Shown piece by piece: positions 43,590 through 54,300 of a stretch of DNA of 64,000 bases. Each line of letters opens with the position of its first letter. The stretch's first letter is position 1. Where the stretch lies: positions 124,001 to 188,000 of the forward strand of contig JAVWHP010000001.1 in assembly GCA_036639955.1 (NCBI GenBank). Reading direction: 5' to 3'. The DNA comes from JAVWHP01 sp036639955. GTDB taxonomy: Bacteria; Bacillota_I; Bacilli_A; Erysipelotrichales; Erysipelotrichaceae. A program made the translations under genes and the position numbers. The notes under the pieces are model-generated. The model saw only the letters and a program-made list of their open reading frames with translations. It made no database searches and was not told the DNA's origin.

Positions 43590-45950
43590 ATGGATAAACA
43601 TTATACTGAATATCCTTATGATGTTCAAAAAGGTTTAAACAATAAAGAAATAGAAGAATTAATAAATAAAGGACTAGTTAATAATCAAACCTTACAAAAA
43701 ACTAAATCTTATAAAAAAATAGTAACTGATAATCTATTCACAATATTTAATTTAATAAATATTGTATTAGCAGTATTAATTATTTTTGTAGGATCCTATA
43801 AAAATTTATTATTTCTAGGAGTAGTAATAAGTAACCTAGTAATAGGTATCTTTCAAGAAATAAGATCTAAACGTATATTAGATAAACTATCACTATTATC
43901 ATCTAATAAAGCTAATACGTTACGTAACAATGAAATAGTAGCAGTAGCACATGAAGAAATGCTATTACATGATATAGTGAAACTTAAAGCAGGTGATCAA
44001 GTTTGTTGCGATTCTATCGTACGCAGTGGTTATGTAGAAGTTAATGAATCGCTAATAAATGGAGAACCAGACATTATAAGAAAAGAAACAGGAGATTACT
44101 TGTTTAGTGGTTGTTTTATAGTAGCAGGTAATGCTAATGTTTCTGTAGAACACATTAATGGAGATAACTATGCCAACAAGATAATGAGTGATGCTAAAGT
44201 ATTAACAAAACATAAATCACAACTAAGAGATAGTATAAATTATATTATTAAGACAATATCTATAATCATAATTCCTTTAGGAATTATGTTATTTATAAAA
44301 CAATATTACTTTTTGAATTGTTCAATTGATGATACAATAATTGCTACAGTAGCAGCTGTATTAGGGATGATTCCAGAAGGACTAGTACTATTAACAAGTG
44401 TAGCATTAGCAATAGGATCTATAAATTTAGCAAAAAGAAATACACTAGTACAAGAACTATTCTGTATAGAAACACTAGCAAGAGTAGATGTACTATGTCT
44501 AGACAAAACAGGAACAATAACCCAAGGAAGAATGGAACTAGAAAACATTATAACTATTAATAATAGTTATAATGTTAATGAAATAATAAATAATTTAAGT
44601 GCAAGCTTAGATGATGATAATGCAACAATGCAAGCAATTAAGAAATATAGTAAACCAGAACTAAGCTATCAAATAGATAAAACTATACCATTCTCAAGTG
44701 CACGTAAACTAAGTGCAGTAAGTTATAAAAAACAAGGAACATATATATTAGGAGCATATGAATTTATAACTAAAAACTATGATTCTAAAATTTTAAAAAC
44801 AATTGAAGAATATGCTAATATGGGTAAAAGAGTGTTAGTATTAGCTCATAGCAATTCTTCAATTGTTAATGATAACTATGAAGATGATATAGAAGTTATT
44901 GCTTTACTACTATTAATGGATCCATTAAGACCTGAAGCTAAAGATACATTAGATTATTTTTTAGCACAAGGAGTTAGAATTAAAGTTATATCAGGAGATC
45001 ATCCTGCAACAGTTAATGAAATAGCAAGGATGGCTGGTTTAAAATATAATGGTAAGTATATAGATGCTAGTAAATTAGATGATGATGAAATAGCTAAAGC
45101 AGCTATAGAATATGATGTATTTGGGCGTGTTACGCCCGCACAAAAGAAACTTATGATAAAAGCATTAAAGGATAATGGTCATATAGTAGCTATGAGTGGA
45201 GATGGAGTTAATGATGTATTAGCACTTAAAGAAGCTGATTGTTCAATAGCAATTGCTAGTGGAGCTGAAGCAGCTAAGAATGTTGCTAATCTAGTATTAT
45301 TAGATTCTAATTTTGCTAGTATGCCACATATTGTTGATGAAGGACGTCGAGTAATAAATAATATTCAACGTTCTGCTTCACTATTTCTAGTTAAGACAAC
45401 GTTTTCTACTCTATTAGCTATCATTACTTTATTCTTATCTACTAAGTATCCTTTTGAGCCTATACAGTTGACCTTAATTTCAACCATAAGTATTGGTGTA
45501 CCAGGCTTCTTCCTAGCATTAGAAGCTAATACTAGTCGAGTAGAAGGCAATTTCCTTGTTAATGTGTTCTCAAAAGCATTACCTGGTGCATTTATGGTTA
45601 TAATTTGTATAGCCTTTGCTAATCTAACTACTGAAATATTTGGTTTTAGTGAAATTGCTCGTTCAACTATATGTGTAATTCTAACAGGATCTAGTGGTCT
45701 ACTAGTACTTAGAAGAGTTTGTTTACCCTTTACAAAGAAACGTATAATATTATTCTCAACAATGTGTATACTCTTCTTCAGTGCTGTAATATTCGCTAAA
45801 GATATCTTTGTACTAACAACCCTAACTCACTTCCAACTAATCCTAACAATAGCAGCTATATGTACTATACCACCCCTATTAGATATAATAGCTAAACTAT
45901 TACATAGAATATCAGTAAGATTTAAAATATCTAAAGCACTAAATAAATAA
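43590..45950 (+). CDS. P-type cation ATPase, CtpE-like
   Basis: 786 residues. Seen: actuator motif SLINGEPD (154-161; NGE where most have TGE), IPEGLVLLTSVALAIG in membrane segment 4 (261 onward), LARVDVLCLDKTGTITQGR with Asp305 phosphorylated, MSGDGVNDVLALKEAD hinge and a six-helix C-terminal part. VPEGLVLLTS plus LARVDVICLDKTGT-like wording matches the mycobacterial CtpE Ca2+-ATPase family. Ion and direction are not provable here. Transcribed against its neighbours, with its own promoter and terminator. Confidence 0.88.
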   Translation: MDKHYTEYPYDVQKGLNNKEIEELINKGLVNNQTLQKTKSYKKIVTDNLFTIFNLINIVLAVLIIFVGSYKNLLFLGVVISNLVIGIFQEIRSKRILDKLSLLSSNKANTLRNNEIVAVAHEEMLLHDIVKLKAGDQVCCDSIVRSGYVEVNESLINGEPDIIRKETGDYLFSGCFIVAGNANVSVEHINGDNYANKIMSDAKVLTKHKSQLRDSINYIIKTISIIIIPLGIMLFIKQYYFLNCSIDDTIIATVAAVLGMIPEGLVLLTSVALAIGSINLAKRNTLVQELFCIETLARVDVLCLDKTGTITQGRMELENIITINNSYNVNEIINNLSASLDDDNATMQAIKKYSKPELSYQIDKTIPFSSARKLSAVSYKKQGTYILGAYEFITKNYDSKILKTIEEYANMGKRVLVLAHSNSSIVNDNYEDDIEVIALLLLMDPLRPEAKDTLDYFLAQGVRIKVISGDHPATVNEIARMAGLKYNGKYIDASKLDDDEIAKAAIEYDVFGRVTPAQKKLMIKALKDNGHIVAMSGDGVNDVLALKEADCSIAIASGAEAAKNVANLVLLDSNFASMPHIVDEGRRVINNIQRSASLFLVKTTFSTLLAIITLFLSTKYPFEPIQLTLISTISIGVPGFFLALEANTSRVEGNFLVNVFSKALPGAFMVIICIAFANLTTEIFGFSEIARSTICVILTGSSGLLVLRRVCLPFTKKRIILFSTMCILFFSAVIFAKDIFVLTTLTHFQLILTIAAICTIPPLLDIIAKLLHRISVRFKISKALNK
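44544..44576. repeat. 16-bp perfect inverted repeat in coding DNA
   Basis: AACATTATAACTATTA and its exact reverse complement around a single A; encodes NIITINNSYNV of the P-type ATPase. Confidence 0.95.
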
Positions 45951-45951
45951 T

Positions 45952-45988
45952 GAATAAGGGCTACCCCATATAGAGGTAGCCCTTATTC
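45952..45988 (+). terminator. terminator of the P-type ATPase gene
   Basis: 13-bp stem AATAAGGGCTACC / GGTAGCCCTTATT with an 8-base loop just after the stop codon; T-run weak. Confidence 0.75.
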
Positions 45989-46099
45989 ATTATAATTAAA
46001 TTAATCTGCCCGATTAACTAATTAAAAATCTCACACACCTAATATAACATACTTGTTTAAATATTTATATACTAAACTATTTCTTATAAATTTTATACT

Positions 46100-46129
46100 A
46101 AAAACAAGTAGCAGTAGCTACTTGTTTTT
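46100..46129. terminator. bidirectional terminator after rbfA
   Basis: 13-bp perfect stem AAAAACAAGTAGC / GCTACTTGTTTTT with a 4-base loop and T-rich ends on both strands; it ends the nusA operon and backs up the P-type ATPase terminator. Confidence 0.85.
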
Positions 46130-46170
46130 AGTTATATATTATTTGATTAATTATTTGATTAATCATTAGG

Positions 46171-46524
46171 TTAATCATTTGTTTTTTGAGTATTTATAGC
46201 ATGAATAATCTTATCTATTTTATTTCCTTTATCTAAAGAGATATCTAATACGAAGATTAATTCAGGTACTTTTCTTATACTCATTTTCTTAGATAGTCCT
46301 GTTCTTATAAATCCTTTAGATCTATTTAAGGCAGCTAATCCAGCTGTTTTACGTGCTTCAGCTCCTAAGAATGATACATATACTTTAGCATAAGATAAGT
46401 CACTAGTAACTTCAACATCTGTTATAGTTACAAAACCTATTTTAGGATCTTTTAAATCAAATTGAATTATTTCTGAAACATTCTTTTGAATGATTCCAGC
46501 AATTTTTACACTTTTATTTGCCAT
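46171..46524 (-). CDS. rbfA: ribosome-binding factor A
   Basis: 117 residues with the KH-like fold landmarks KIAGIIQKNVSEIIQFDLKDPKIG, VTITDVEVTSDLSYAKVYVSF and the C-terminal IRKVPELIFVLDISLDKGNKID. It helps mature the 16S rRNA 5' region in 30S subunits. Last gene of the rimP-nusA-infB operon. Confidence 0.95.
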   Translation of the reverse strand: MANKSVKIAGIIQKNVSEIIQFDLKDPKIGFVTITDVEVTSDLSYAKVYVSFLGAEARKTAGLAALNRSKGFIRTGLSKKMSIRKVPELIFVLDISLDKGNKIDKIIHAINTQKTND

Positions 46525-46529
46525 AGTTA

Positions 46530-48398
46530 TTAGACACCTACTACCTGTTGGTCTTCATAAGCTTCTAGTATATCTCCTTCTTTAATATCATTAAAGTTTT
46601 CAATTGTTATACCACAGTCATAACCGGTAGCAACTTCTTTAACATCATTTTGGAAACGTTTAAGTGATCCTAATTCTCCTGTATAAACTACAATACCTTC
46701 ACGTATTAATCTAATACCACAAGCTTTTTTAAGTTTACCATCAGTAACCATACATCCAGCAATAGTACCAATCTTACTTACTTTAAAGGTTTGTCTTACT
46801 TCAGCTTGTCCAATTATTACTTCTTCATAAACTGGTGCTAACATACCTTTCATAGCATTTTCCATTTCTTCTAGTGCTTTATATATAATGTTATGAAGTC
46901 TAATATCTACACCTATTTCAGCAGCTTTATTACGAACCATTGCATTAGGACGAACATTAAATCCAATAACTACTGCATTAGATGCACTTGCTAGCATAAT
47001 ATCTGATTCAGATATAGCTCCTGCAGTTGATCTAATTACATTAACTCTTACTCCTGATACTTCAATTTTTTCTAATGATGCTTTAACTGCTTCAGCTGAA
47101 CCTTGAACATCGGCTTTAACAATAACGTTAATTTCTTGTATATCGCCTTCTTCTATTTGTTTAGCTAAGTCATCTAATGTTAATGCACTACTTGAATTTC
47201 TTTCTTGATCTATCTTTTTAATTGATCTTGTTTCCGCAATTCCACGCGCTTTCTTTTCAGAATCAAAGGCCATAAATATATCACCAGCAATAGGTACTTC
47301 ATTTAATCCAATAATTTCTACTGGTGTACTTGGTAATGCTGTTTTAATTTCACGTCCATGGTCATCTGTCATTTTTCTTACACGTCCAAATGCACTACCT
47401 ACTACAATAGCATCTCCGGCTTTTAGTGTTCCTTTTTGGATTAATAAAGATGTAACTGGTCCTCTACCTTTATCTAGCTTAGCTTCAATAACGGTTCCAC
47501 ATGCCATACGATCTGGATTGGCTTTTAGTGCTTCTACTTCTGCTAATATTAGAACTGTTTCTAATAAACTAGGAACTCCTTCTCCAGTTTTAGCTGATAT
47601 TTTACAGAAGATTGTTTCTCCACCCCATTCTTCTGGCATTAAACCTAGATCACTCATTTCACTTAAAATACGATCAAAGTTAACATCAGGTTTATCAATT
47701 TTATTAACTGCTACAATTACTGGTACTCCTGCTGCTTTTGCATGGTCTACTGCTTCTTTTGTTTGAGGCATTACTCCATCATCTGCTGCTACAACAATTA
47801 TAACAATGTCAGTTACACTTGCACCACGTGCACGCATAGCTGTAAAAGCTTCATGTCCTGGTGTATCTAGGAATGTTACTTTCTTACCTTTTACACTAAC
47901 TTGGTAAGCTCCTATATGTTGAGTAATTCCACCAAATTCTCCACTTGTTACATGTGTTTTTCTTATTGTATCTAGTAATGTAGTTTTACCATGGTCAACA
48001 TGTCCCATGATTGTTACTACTGGAGCACGAGGAACAAGATGTCCTATATCTTCTTCGTCTTCTTTCATCATTACTTCAAAATCAGATTCTTCAACAATGA
48101 TTTCTTTTTTGACTTCTACATTGAATTCCATACATACTAATTCAATTGTTTCATCATCTAGATAAGTATTAATTGTTGCCATATTACCCATCATAAACAA
48201 GAATTTAATGATTTCACTAGCATTTCTTTTTAATAGATTAGCTAATTCACCTACACTAATTGAATCATTGTACACGATGTTCGTAACTTCTTCGCGTGGT
48301 TTCTTTTGTGAATTATCAATTTCATTGTTAATTACACGATTGTTATTGTTGTTATTGTTATTGGGTTTACGAGTCCCTCTTCTTTGTTGTCTTGCCAT
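46530..48398 (-). CDS. infB: translation initiation factor IF-2
   Basis: 622 residues from the ATG at 48396-48398 (AGGTGG upstream); a TTG eight codons earlier overlaps ylxQ's end and is less likely. A short N-terminal region contains eight consecutive Asn encoded by AAC/AAT repeats. GTPase motifs GHVDHGKTTL, DTPGHEAF and NKIDKPD are followed by the domain II-IV series ending EVRQTFKVSKIGTIAGC and NFNDIKEGDILEAYE. GTP-dependent placement of initiator tRNA. Confidence 0.96.
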   Translation of the reverse strand: MARQQRRGTRKPNNNNNNNNRVINNEIDNSQKKPREEVTNIVYNDSISVGELANLLKRNASEIIKFLFMMGNMATINTYLDDETIELVCMEFNVEVKKEIIVEESDFEVMMKEDEEDIGHLVPRAPVVTIMGHVDHGKTTLLDTIRKTHVTSGEFGGITQHIGAYQVSVKGKKVTFLDTPGHEAFTAMRARGASVTDIVIIVVAADDGVMPQTKEAVDHAKAAGVPVIVAVNKIDKPDVNFDRILSEMSDLGLMPEEWGGETIFCKISAKTGEGVPSLLETVLILAEVEALKANPDRMACGTVIEAKLDKGRGPVTSLLIQKGTLKAGDAIVVGSAFGRVRKMTDDHGREIKTALPSTPVEIIGLNEVPIAGDIFMAFDSEKKARGIAETRSIKKIDQERNSSSALTLDDLAKQIEEGDIQEINVIVKADVQGSAEAVKASLEKIEVSGVRVNVIRSTAGAISESDIMLASASNAVVIGFNVRPNAMVRNKAAEIGVDIRLHNIIYKALEEMENAMKGMLAPVYEEVIIGQAEVRQTFKVSKIGTIAGCMVTDGKLKKACGIRLIREGIVVYTGELGSLKRFQNDVKEVATGYDCGITIENFNDIKEGDILEAYEDQQVVGV

Positions 48399-48406
48399 TA
48401 TACCAC

Positions 48407-48703
48407 CTAGCCCTTCAAGCAAGTATGAAGTTTTCTTGCAAAACCTTCATCTTTCAGTCCAACGGCTTTTACATTGTATCCACCGATTGCCTGGTTTAAT
48501 TTTAAACTATCTTCTACAAATACATATGGTACTTTATAGAAGTCACACTTATTAACTAGCTTCTTTCTTGAATTATTGCCACAATCTTCTGCAATAATTA
48601 CTAAATATACATCATTACTTAATATTGCTTTAAACAATGTATCACCACTTACTACTTTACGAGCACGACATGCTAATCCTAGCATTCCCTCATAACTACT
48701 CAT
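48407..48703 (-). CDS. ylxQ: L7Ae-like ribosomal protein YlxQ
   Basis: 98 residues with the L7Ae/L30e fold: LGLACRARKVVSGDTLFKAI, YLVIIAEDCGNNSRKKLVNKC. It binds kink-turn RNA in Bacillus. Overlaps ylxR by 8 bases, in the conserved nusA operon position. Confidence 0.9.
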   Translation of the reverse strand: MSSYEGMLGLACRARKVVSGDTLFKAILSNDVYLVIIAEDCGNNSRKKLVNKCDFYKVPYVFVEDSLKLNQAIGGYNVKAVGLKDEGFARKLHTCLKG

Positions 48704-48956
48704 TAATTAATAATTCCTTTAGTTGATCATAGATTTCTTCTGGTATATCAATTTCTAAGGCTCTTTTTAAACATTTTCTTTTTTTTGCTAAATCAATTGC
48801 TTCAATTGATTTAGCAATATAAGCGCCTCTTCCATTCTTTTTACCTGTTAAATCTATTTCAACTGTTTTTTCTGGAGTTCTTACAATACGAATCAAATCT
48901 TTTTTTTCTAATTGCTCACCTGTAGCGATACATTTGCGCAATGGTACTTTTTTCAT
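48696..48956 (-). CDS. ylxR: YlxR RNA-binding protein
   Basis: 86 residues with the diagnostic PLRKCIATGEQLEKKDLIRIVRT and GRGAYIAKS...KKRKCLKRAL. An RNase P-associated or nucleoid-interacting protein in bacilli (role debated). A 15-bp perfect inverted repeat lies in it (48785-48817). Confidence 0.94.
   Translation of the reverse strand: MKKVPLRKCIATGEQLEKKDLIRIVRTPEKTVEIDLTGKKNGRGAYIAKSIEAIDLAKKRKCLKRALEIDIPEEIYDQLKELLINE
48785..48817. repeat. 15-bp perfect inverted repeat in coding DNA
   Basis: TTGCTAAATCAATTG and its exact reverse complement around CTT; encodes IAKSIEAIDLAK of YlxR. Confidence 0.95.
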
Positions 48957-48967
48957 AATTGTCCTCC

Positions 48968-50719
48968 TTATTTAGTTCCTTCATAATATTCATCGAATTC
49001 ATCGAAATCGATATCGTCATTAATCCAATCCTTTTCTTTTTCCATTTGTTCTTGTTTAGATATTTCTGCTAATTCTTCAGCTGAATATATTGGTTTAAAT
49101 TCATAATCAGCATCAACAGGTGCAGCTTTAGTTCTTCTGATTTCTGTTGGTTTTTCATCTCTTTTAAATCTTGATTTAGCATATTTATCTTCAACTTTAG
49201 TAGTTGTAGTAGTTGTTTTACCTGCTATCTTTTCAAATTTAGATACATATTCTTGTTTTTCTTTAATATTTAATCCTTCAACCTTAACTTTTTCTTTAGC
49301 AATCTTAGCTGCTGCTTCTAATTCAGTATCAGCTGGTTTTGCTTTTGCTGCTGCTTTTGCTGCTTTTGCTTCAGCTTTTGCTTCACTCATTTCTTCATCT
49401 GCTTCACTAAATTCAACTGCTTCAGTTGCTTCAGTTGCTTCAGTTTCCTCTTTGGCAATAGCTTCTTGCGTTGCCTTAGCTGCATCTTGTTCTGCCATAT
49501 AATCTACAGCAACTCTTTGTGTAGGAATTAAATCATCTAAGAATTCATCATTAATTGCTGCACTCTTATCTGCTTCTTCTTTGAATGCTTCTTCTTGTGC
49601 ATTAGCTTTAGCTTCTGCAGCTTTAATAGCTTGTTCTTCTTTTTGTTTAGCTGCTATACTCTTCCAATCAATATTTAATGCTTCTACTTCTGATTCTGAT
49701 TTAATATCAATTTTACTTCCAGTTAATTTAACTGCTAAACGAGCATTCTTTCCTTTTTTACCAATTGCTAATGATAGTTGACTATCATTAACAATTACTA
49801 ATAGTCCTTTACGTTCATTATTAGGTATTACTGCTAATATTTCTGCTGGTGCTAATGCATTCTTAATTAATAATGTTGCATCATCACTCCATTCAAAGAT
49901 ATCTATTTTTTCTCCACCTAATTCATCAATTACTACTTGAACTCGTGCCCCTCTAGGTCCAATACAAGCTCCTCTTGGGTCAATATTTTCATTCTTAGAA
50001 TATACTGCCATTTTAGTTCTTTCACCAGCATCACGTGCAATAGCCTTAATTTCAACTATTCCATTAAATATTTCAGGTACTTCTTTTTCAAATAATCTTT
50101 TAACTAAATTAGCATCAGCTCTAGATACTAGTACTTGTGCTCCTTTAGTTTCTCTATTTACTTCAGTTATTACTACTCTTAATCTTTGTCCATCATAATA
50201 TTTTTCATTAGGCATTGCTGCTCCTCTAGGCATTAATGCTAGAGTTTTTCCTAAATTCACTATAGTAAACTTATCTTCTACTGATTCTACAGTACCTATA
50301 ACCATATCTTCTAGTTTATCACTATATTCATCAAATACTACTTGTTTTTCAGCTTCTCTAATTTTTTGTTTCATTACATTCTTAGCTAATATTACAGCAG
50401 CTCTTCCTAAATTAGCAATACTTACTTCTTCATCTACTAAGTCTTCTAACTTATAAGATGCTTTAATTTTTAAAGCATCTTCTAATGATATTTCTAATTC
50501 ATCATCTTCTACTTCTTCAACTACTAATCTTTGTTGATAAACTTTAATTTCTCCAGTTTTATCATTTATATCTACTTTTACTAATGCATCTGGTATTTCA
50601 ATATGTTTTCTAAAAGCTTTTGCTAATGCTTCTTGTAATGCCTCTACTACTATTTCTTTGCTAAGCATACGATCGCTTTCAATAGCTTGTAATGCTTCCA
50701 TAAAATCTTTTAACTTCAT
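48968..50719 (-). CDS. nusA: transcription factor NusA with a long C-terminal tail
   Basis: 583 residues. The first 345 or so are a normal Firmicutes NusA: N-terminal RNA-polymerase-binding domain, S1 domain (IGTVESVEDKFTIVNLGKT), KH1 (DPRGACIGPRGARVQVVIDELGGEKIDI) and KH2 (KGLLVIVNDSQLSLAIGKKGKNARLAVKLTG). The rest is an extra region, low in complexity (EATEATEAVE, KAEAKAAKAAAKAKPAD) and ending in an acidic EKDWINDDIDFDEFDEYYEG segment. Affects pausing, termination and antitermination. Second gene after rimP. Confidence 0.95.
   Translation of the reverse strand: MKLKDFMEALQAIESDRMLSKEIVVEALQEALAKAFRKHIEIPDALVKVDINDKTGEIKVYQQRLVVEEVEDDELEISLEDALKIKASYKLEDLVDEEVSIANLGRAAVILAKNVMKQKIREAEKQVVFDEYSDKLEDMVIGTVESVEDKFTIVNLGKTLALMPRGAAMPNEKYYDGQRLRVVITEVNRETKGAQVLVSRADANLVKRLFEKEVPEIFNGIVEIKAIARDAGERTKMAVYSKNENIDPRGACIGPRGARVQVVIDELGGEKIDIFEWSDDATLLIKNALAPAEILAVIPNNERKGLLVIVNDSQLSLAIGKKGKNARLAVKLTGSKIDIKSESEVEALNIDWKSIAAKQKEEQAIKAAEAKANAQEEAFKEEADKSAAINDEFLDDLIPTQRVAVDYMAEQDAAKATQEAIAKEETEATEATEAVEFSEADEEMSEAKAEAKAAKAAAKAKPADTELEAAAKIAKEKVKVEGLNIKEKQEYVSKFEKIAGKTTTTTTKVEDKYAKSRFKRDEKPTEIRRTKAAPVDADYEFKPIYSAEELAEISKQEQMEKEKDWINDDIDFDEFDEYYEGTK
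50455..50481. repeat. 12-bp perfect inverted repeat in coding DNA
   Basis: AAGATGCTTTAA and TTAAAGCATCTT around TTT; encodes EDALKIKAS of NusA. Confidence 0.9.
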
Positions 50720-50735
50720 TTTAAATTCATCCTTT

Positions 50736-51203
50736 CTAAATTTTAACTGATAATCTTATCAACGTAATATTATCTATTGGGGTTTCCATCTTAGCTTTAA
50801 CAGCTTTATTCATATATTGGATTTCTATTACTCCGTTTTCACATTTTAATAGTGTTCCTTTTACCTCATCTAGATTTTTTACACAGTTTTTTAATTTAAC
50901 ATATACGTACTCATTTACTGCTTCTTTTATTTCTTCTTCGTTTCTTAATACTCTTTCAGCTCCTGGAGAACAAACTTCCAAATAGTATTCAAAGGCAATC
51001 ATGTCTTTTTCATCTAATACTTGAGAAATTAGTTCTGACATCTGTGCACATTCATCAATGTCCATAGTTCCATCACTTCTCATAATAGCTATAGTTAGTA
51101 TTTTACTACTTCCTTCATTACGCCATGATAGATCATATAATGAAAGTTCTTTTTCCTGTATTACAGGCTTGATCAGTTCTTTTAATGTTTCTAGTTGATC
51201 CAT
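50736..51203 (-). CDS. rimP: ribosome maturation factor RimP
   Basis: 155 residues with LYDLSWRNEGSSKILTIAIMRSDG, IDECAQMSELISQVLDEKD and YLEVCSPGAERVLRNEEE, characteristic of RimP, which assists 30S assembly. First gene of the operon, 16 bases before nusA. Confidence 0.95.
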   Translation of the reverse strand: MDQLETLKELIKPVIQEKELSLYDLSWRNEGSSKILTIAIMRSDGTMDIDECAQMSELISQVLDEKDMIAFEYYLEVCSPGAERVLRNEEEIKEAVNEYVYVKLKNCVKNLDEVKGTLLKCENGVIEIQYMNKAVKAKMETPIDNITLIRLSVKI

Positions 51204-51229
51204 TTTATCTCCTTTTTAAACACAATTAA

Positions 51230-51250
51230 GGAGTGGGGATTACCCACTCC
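51230..51250 (-). promoter_or_regulatory. leader hairpin before rimP
   Basis: GGAGTGGG-TAAT-CCCCACTCC in the short leader. A GAGTGGG hairpin is, as I recall, often seen just upstream of rimP in Firmicutes; it has no T-run and is not a normal terminator. Confidence 0.55.
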
Positions 51251-51266
51251 GGTTGTTTATACGCAC

Positions 51267-51295
51267 ATTATACAATATTTTTATCTAAATAACAA
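51267..51295 (-). promoter_or_regulatory. promoter of the rimP-nusA-infB operon
   Basis: TTGTTA (51290-51295), 17-base spacer, TATAAT (51267-51272) on the minus strand, placing transcription start just before the leader hairpin. Confidence 0.8.
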
Positions 51296-51340
51296 CTGCT
51301 ATTCTTATTTTATATTCTTCTATGCATATCATATTTTATG

Positions 51341-54300
51341 TTAAAACAAGCTTAATTGATTTTCTTCTTGGAATCCTGCTAATACTCCTAATTCATCTAG
51401 TTTTAAAATACTAGTTGAACTAAGTCCAGTTCTATTACATATATCTTGTTTAGATAGGAATGCTCCATTTTTACGTGCTTCTACTATAGTATCTGCTACA
51501 TTACTACCTAATCCATCAATAGAAGCAAAAGGAGGTAATATAACATGTGGATTATCTAAAGATACTATGAAATTAGATGCATCTGATTTCATAATATCTA
51601 TATTACCAAAGTTTATTCCTCTTAATACCATTTCTAAAGCTAATTCTAAACATACATAAGTATCTTTTTCTTTCTTAGATACTTCAACTGTATAATCATT
51701 ACTATCCATCTTAGTTTTAATTTCATTCATTCTTTTTTTAATAGATGCTTCTCCTTGTATCATAGCTACTATATCATAAGCATCACATCTTATAGAGAAG
51801 TACATACAGTAATAGTATTCAGGTTTATGTACTTTAAACCATGCTATTCTTATAGCCATCATTACATAAGCTACTGCATGTGCTTTAGGGAACATATACT
51901 TAATTTTTAAACAAGATTCAATATACCAGTCTTCTACTCCACAAGCTTTCATATCTGTTATCCATTCTTCTTTTAATCCTTTTCCTTTACGTACACTTTC
52001 CATTATAGTAAAGGCTAATTTAGGTTTTAAATTCTTATGTAACAGATATACCATAATATCATCTCGACATCCTATTACACTACTTAGTGTACAAGTACCA
52101 TTATCGATTAAATCTTTAGCATTACCTAACCATACATCAGTTCCATGTGATAATCCTGATATCTTTAATAGTTCAGCAAATGTTGTAGGTTTAGTTAACT
52201 CTAATATTCCTCTTACAAATGGTGTACCAAACTCTGGTAAACCAGCTGCTCCAGTTTTTTCATCACTTTTACCTTCTGGTATATTTAATGCTTTAATACT
52301 TGAGAATAATGACATTGTTTCTATATCATTCATTGGTATTGTTGTTACATCAATACCACTCATTCTTTCTAGCATCTTCATTGCTGTAGGATCTACATGT
52401 CCTAATATATCAAATTTTAATACATTATCATGTATATCATGGAATTCGAAATGTGTAGTTTTCCATTCACTAAATGGGTTATTAGCTGGATATTGTACTG
52501 GTGTAAAGTCATGTACATCCATATCTAATGGTATAACTATTACTCCTCCTGGATGTTGTCCAGTCGTTCTTTTTACTCCTTCACATCCTGTAGCTAATCT
52601 TAGTATTTGTGCATTACGCATACTTCCTTCTATTCCCATTTGTTCTTCATAACCTTTAACATATCCATAGGCTGTTTGAGTTGCTACTGTACCTATTGTT
52701 CCTGCTTTAAATACATGGTCTTCTCCAAATACTTCTTTAGTATATGCATGTGCATGGGGCTGACATTCACTTGAAAAGTTTAAATCTATATCTGGTACTT
52801 TATCTCCTTCGAAACCTAAGAAGGTTTCGAAGGGTATATCATGTCCATCTCCTCTAATTGTTTCTCCACAATTAGGGCAAGCAATATCTGGTAAATCATA
52901 ACCATCAGCTACACTTCCATCTTCAAAGAATTTTGTATAATGGCATTTAGGACATACATAGTGTGGAGCTAATGGATTTACTTCAGTAATTTCACTCATT
53001 GTTGCTACAAAACTACTTCCTACTGATCCTCTAGATCCTACTAAGTATCCTTCACTCATACTTTTTTTAACTAATAAGTGTGATATATAATAAACTACAT
53101 AAAATCCATGTCCTATAATAGAATCTAATTCACGGTTCAATCTTTTTTCTACAATTTCAGGTAACTGTTCTCCATAAGTTTTATGTGCATTAACCTTACA
53201 TAGTTCTCTTAGTTTTTCATCAGATCCTTCTATATCTGGTGGATATAACCGATCTTTTACTGGAAATATTGATTCAATCATATCTGCTATCTTATTAGTA
53301 TTTTCTACTACTATTTCATAAGCATCTTTTTCACCTAAATATTCAAAAGCTTTTAGCATTTCATCTGTTGTTAATAAATGTTGATCTGGTGCTTCAGTAT
53401 TCTTTCTTAATTCATCATCTCTTATATATAATGGATGTCTTTTACCACCTATAGCTTGTGAACATATATAAATATCTCTTATAAGTTTTTGTTCAGGATT
53501 AACATAATGACAATCTCCACTAGCTACAATCATCTTATTTAAACTTTTAGCAGCATCTATTATAGACATTACTATCTCTTTCAATCTTTTTTCATCAACT
53601 ATAGAGTTAACATCTATTAAATGTTTATAGCATTCTAATGGTTGTATTTCTACATAATCATAATATTTTAATGTTTCTATTAGTTCTTCTTCACTTCCAG
53701 TACAAGCTATATCAAATACTTCACCTTTAGTACAGCTTGTTCCTAATAGTAAATTTCCATTAGCATGTCTTTTAGTTATTTCTTCTCTTATTATTCTTGG
53801 TTCAGCTACAATATTATTACTTGTTGATTTAGCATTATAAGATAAATACTTAATATGTGATAATGTAACTAATTCAAACATTTCTTTTAATCCTGCAGCA
53901 TTTTTAGCTAATACTGTTATATGTTTAGTATATACTTTATTAAAGCAACTGCTATCTTGCATATTTGCTAAATCTTTAAGTGTTTTTATTTCTTTTAATT
54001 CATTTAACATATTCATATATACTTGTGCTAGTACTTCAGCATCATAATCTGCTCTATGTGCTCCATTTCCAGATTCATAGTTTACTCCATACATTTTAGC
54101 TAAATTACCTAATTTATGTCCTTTTCTTTCTGAATGTAATGACCATGATAAGTGTAGCGTATCTACTACTGGGTTCATCAATGGTTTTCTTCCTAGTCTT
54201 TTTAAGGTTTGGTTTAAGAATCCATAATCAAAAGTAGCATTATGTGCTACTAATATATTATCTCCAATAAATTCTAATATTTGATCAATACAATCTTCTA

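Noticed and set aside
46140..46190. ATTTGATTAATT repeats after rbfA, considered as a regulatory repeat
   Set aside because: Only two or three imperfect AT-rich copies around the rbfA stop codon; no clear meaning.
48325..48360. Repeats of GTT/ATT near the infB start, considered as a microsatellite
   Set aside because: They encode the eight-Asn stretch in the IF-2 linker; mixed AAC/AAT codons argue against simple slippage.
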